From NCBI GenBank assembly GCA_012510295.1, contig JAAZID010000265.1:1-5421 (forward strand): a stretch of 5,421 bases of DNA. Direction: 5' to 3'. Below the pieces are notes generated by a model. It made no database searches, was not told the origin of the DNA, and was given only the letters and a program-made list of their open reading frames with translations. The first letter of the stretch is position 1. Every line of letters starts with the position of its first letter. Positions 5,235 through 5,421 of this stretch are shown here, one piece after another. The DNA comes from Methanomicrobiales archaeon (GTDB lineage: Archaea; Halobacteriota; Methanomicrobia; Methanomicrobiales; Methanoculleaceae). A program made the translations under genes and the position numbers.

Positions 5235-5345
5235 CACACATCCGGTTGAGTATCGGCTCGCCCGGGGTTTTGGAGCGGTATGCCGGAGGCAAGAACGTTC
5301 TGCTGGCAGGCCGTGAGCATCAGGAGCAGCCTCTGAGAGGTTGAC

Positions 5346-5421
5346 GTGATCCGGCTAGTGAAAATCGTGAGGATTCCCGGCAGTTCGCAGACATGGATCC
5401 TCTACTCCGGCACAATTACCC
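5346..5421 (+). CDS. Possible start of a gene running off the right edge; not recognised
   Basis: From a GTG at 5346 the forward frame is open for 25 codons to the window end, giving a mixed hydrophobic, beta-like N-terminus (VIRLVKIVRIPGSSQTWILY). GAGGT at 5337-5341 is an acceptable ribosome-binding site 4 nt upstream. An in-frame TGA at 5334-5336 rules out an earlier start. AATAAATA near 5225-5231, inside the second operator site, is a loose TATA candidate. If real, the gene diverges from the regulator and may share its operator. Too short to assign; it may be chance. Confidence 0.28.
   Translation, partial: MIRLVKIVRIPGSSQTWILYSGTIT

Larger units (their letters stand above)
5176..5236. 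repeat. Large interrupted palindrome around the TATA box
   Basis: The arms 5176-5196 and 5216-5236 are inverted copies about the exact centre at 5206, with 18 of 21 positions complementary (mismatches at 5182, 5183 and 5188). The innermost 8 bp, TTAACTAA (5189-5196) and TTAGTTAA (5216-5223), and the outer TGGTTA/TAACCA are perfect. The 19-bp centre holds most of the TATA box. This is read base by base from the sequence. Confidence 0.85.

Noticed and set aside
5280..5336. Short forward ORF of 18 codons in frame with the GTG at 5346, separated from it by a TGA
   Set aside because: No ribosome-binding site and no recognisable product; recoding of the TGA has no support.

Overview
The window looks like the chromosome of a moderately GC-rich methanogenic archaeon, most plausibly a Methanomicrobiales member of the Methanoculleus type. 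The grounds are archaeal signals (an AT-rich TATA box with no -35/-10 pair, GGTG/GGAGG ribosome-binding sites), gene bodies at about 58-60% GC by hand count of sample lines, and the kinds of genes present. The genus is an inference from general resemblance, not from a database match.

Layout. Bases 1-145 carry a forward-strand fragment of an AMP-dependent acyl-CoA synthetase that enters from the left edge. It runs directly into the N-terminus of a reverse-strand ABC-transporter ATPase (start near 202). The two homologies overlap by about 24 bp at 119-142 and neither protein continues past the join. The left 120 bases are about 77% GC. This is a recombination junction or an assembly/amplification chimera. 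A non-coding stretch (203-458) precedes the first complete gene, a 540-aa manganese-dependent (family II, DHH) inorganic pyrophosphatase with CBS-DRTGG-CBS regulatory domains (459-2081, +).

The pyrophosphatase converges on a two-gene reverse-strand operon. The downstream gene (2091-3416) encodes a class I flavoprotein disulfide reductase related to dihydrolipoamide dehydrogenase, with an altered active site. The upstream gene (3425-4393) encodes a 322-aa protein I do not recognise. The two are 8 bp apart and the ribosome-binding site of the second overlaps the stop codon of the first, so they are probably co-translated and functionally linked. A 7-bp hairpin sits over the pyrophosphatase stop codon in the 9-bp gap between the convergent genes.

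Beyond a mostly unassigned stretch (4394-4684) lies a reverse-strand winged-helix transcription regulator (4685-5158). Its promoter is the most striking non-coding element here. A TATA box sits at the centre of a large interrupted palindrome (5176-5236, 18 of 21 arm positions paired), made of two GTTAA-N6-TTAAC-like sites 41 bp apart. This is the layout expected of a tandem operator for an autoregulating dimeric repressor. A possible GTG-initiated gene starts at 5346 and runs off the right edge; it could be a divergent target of the same operator.

No RNA genes, CRISPR arrays, insertion sequences or replication origins were recognised.
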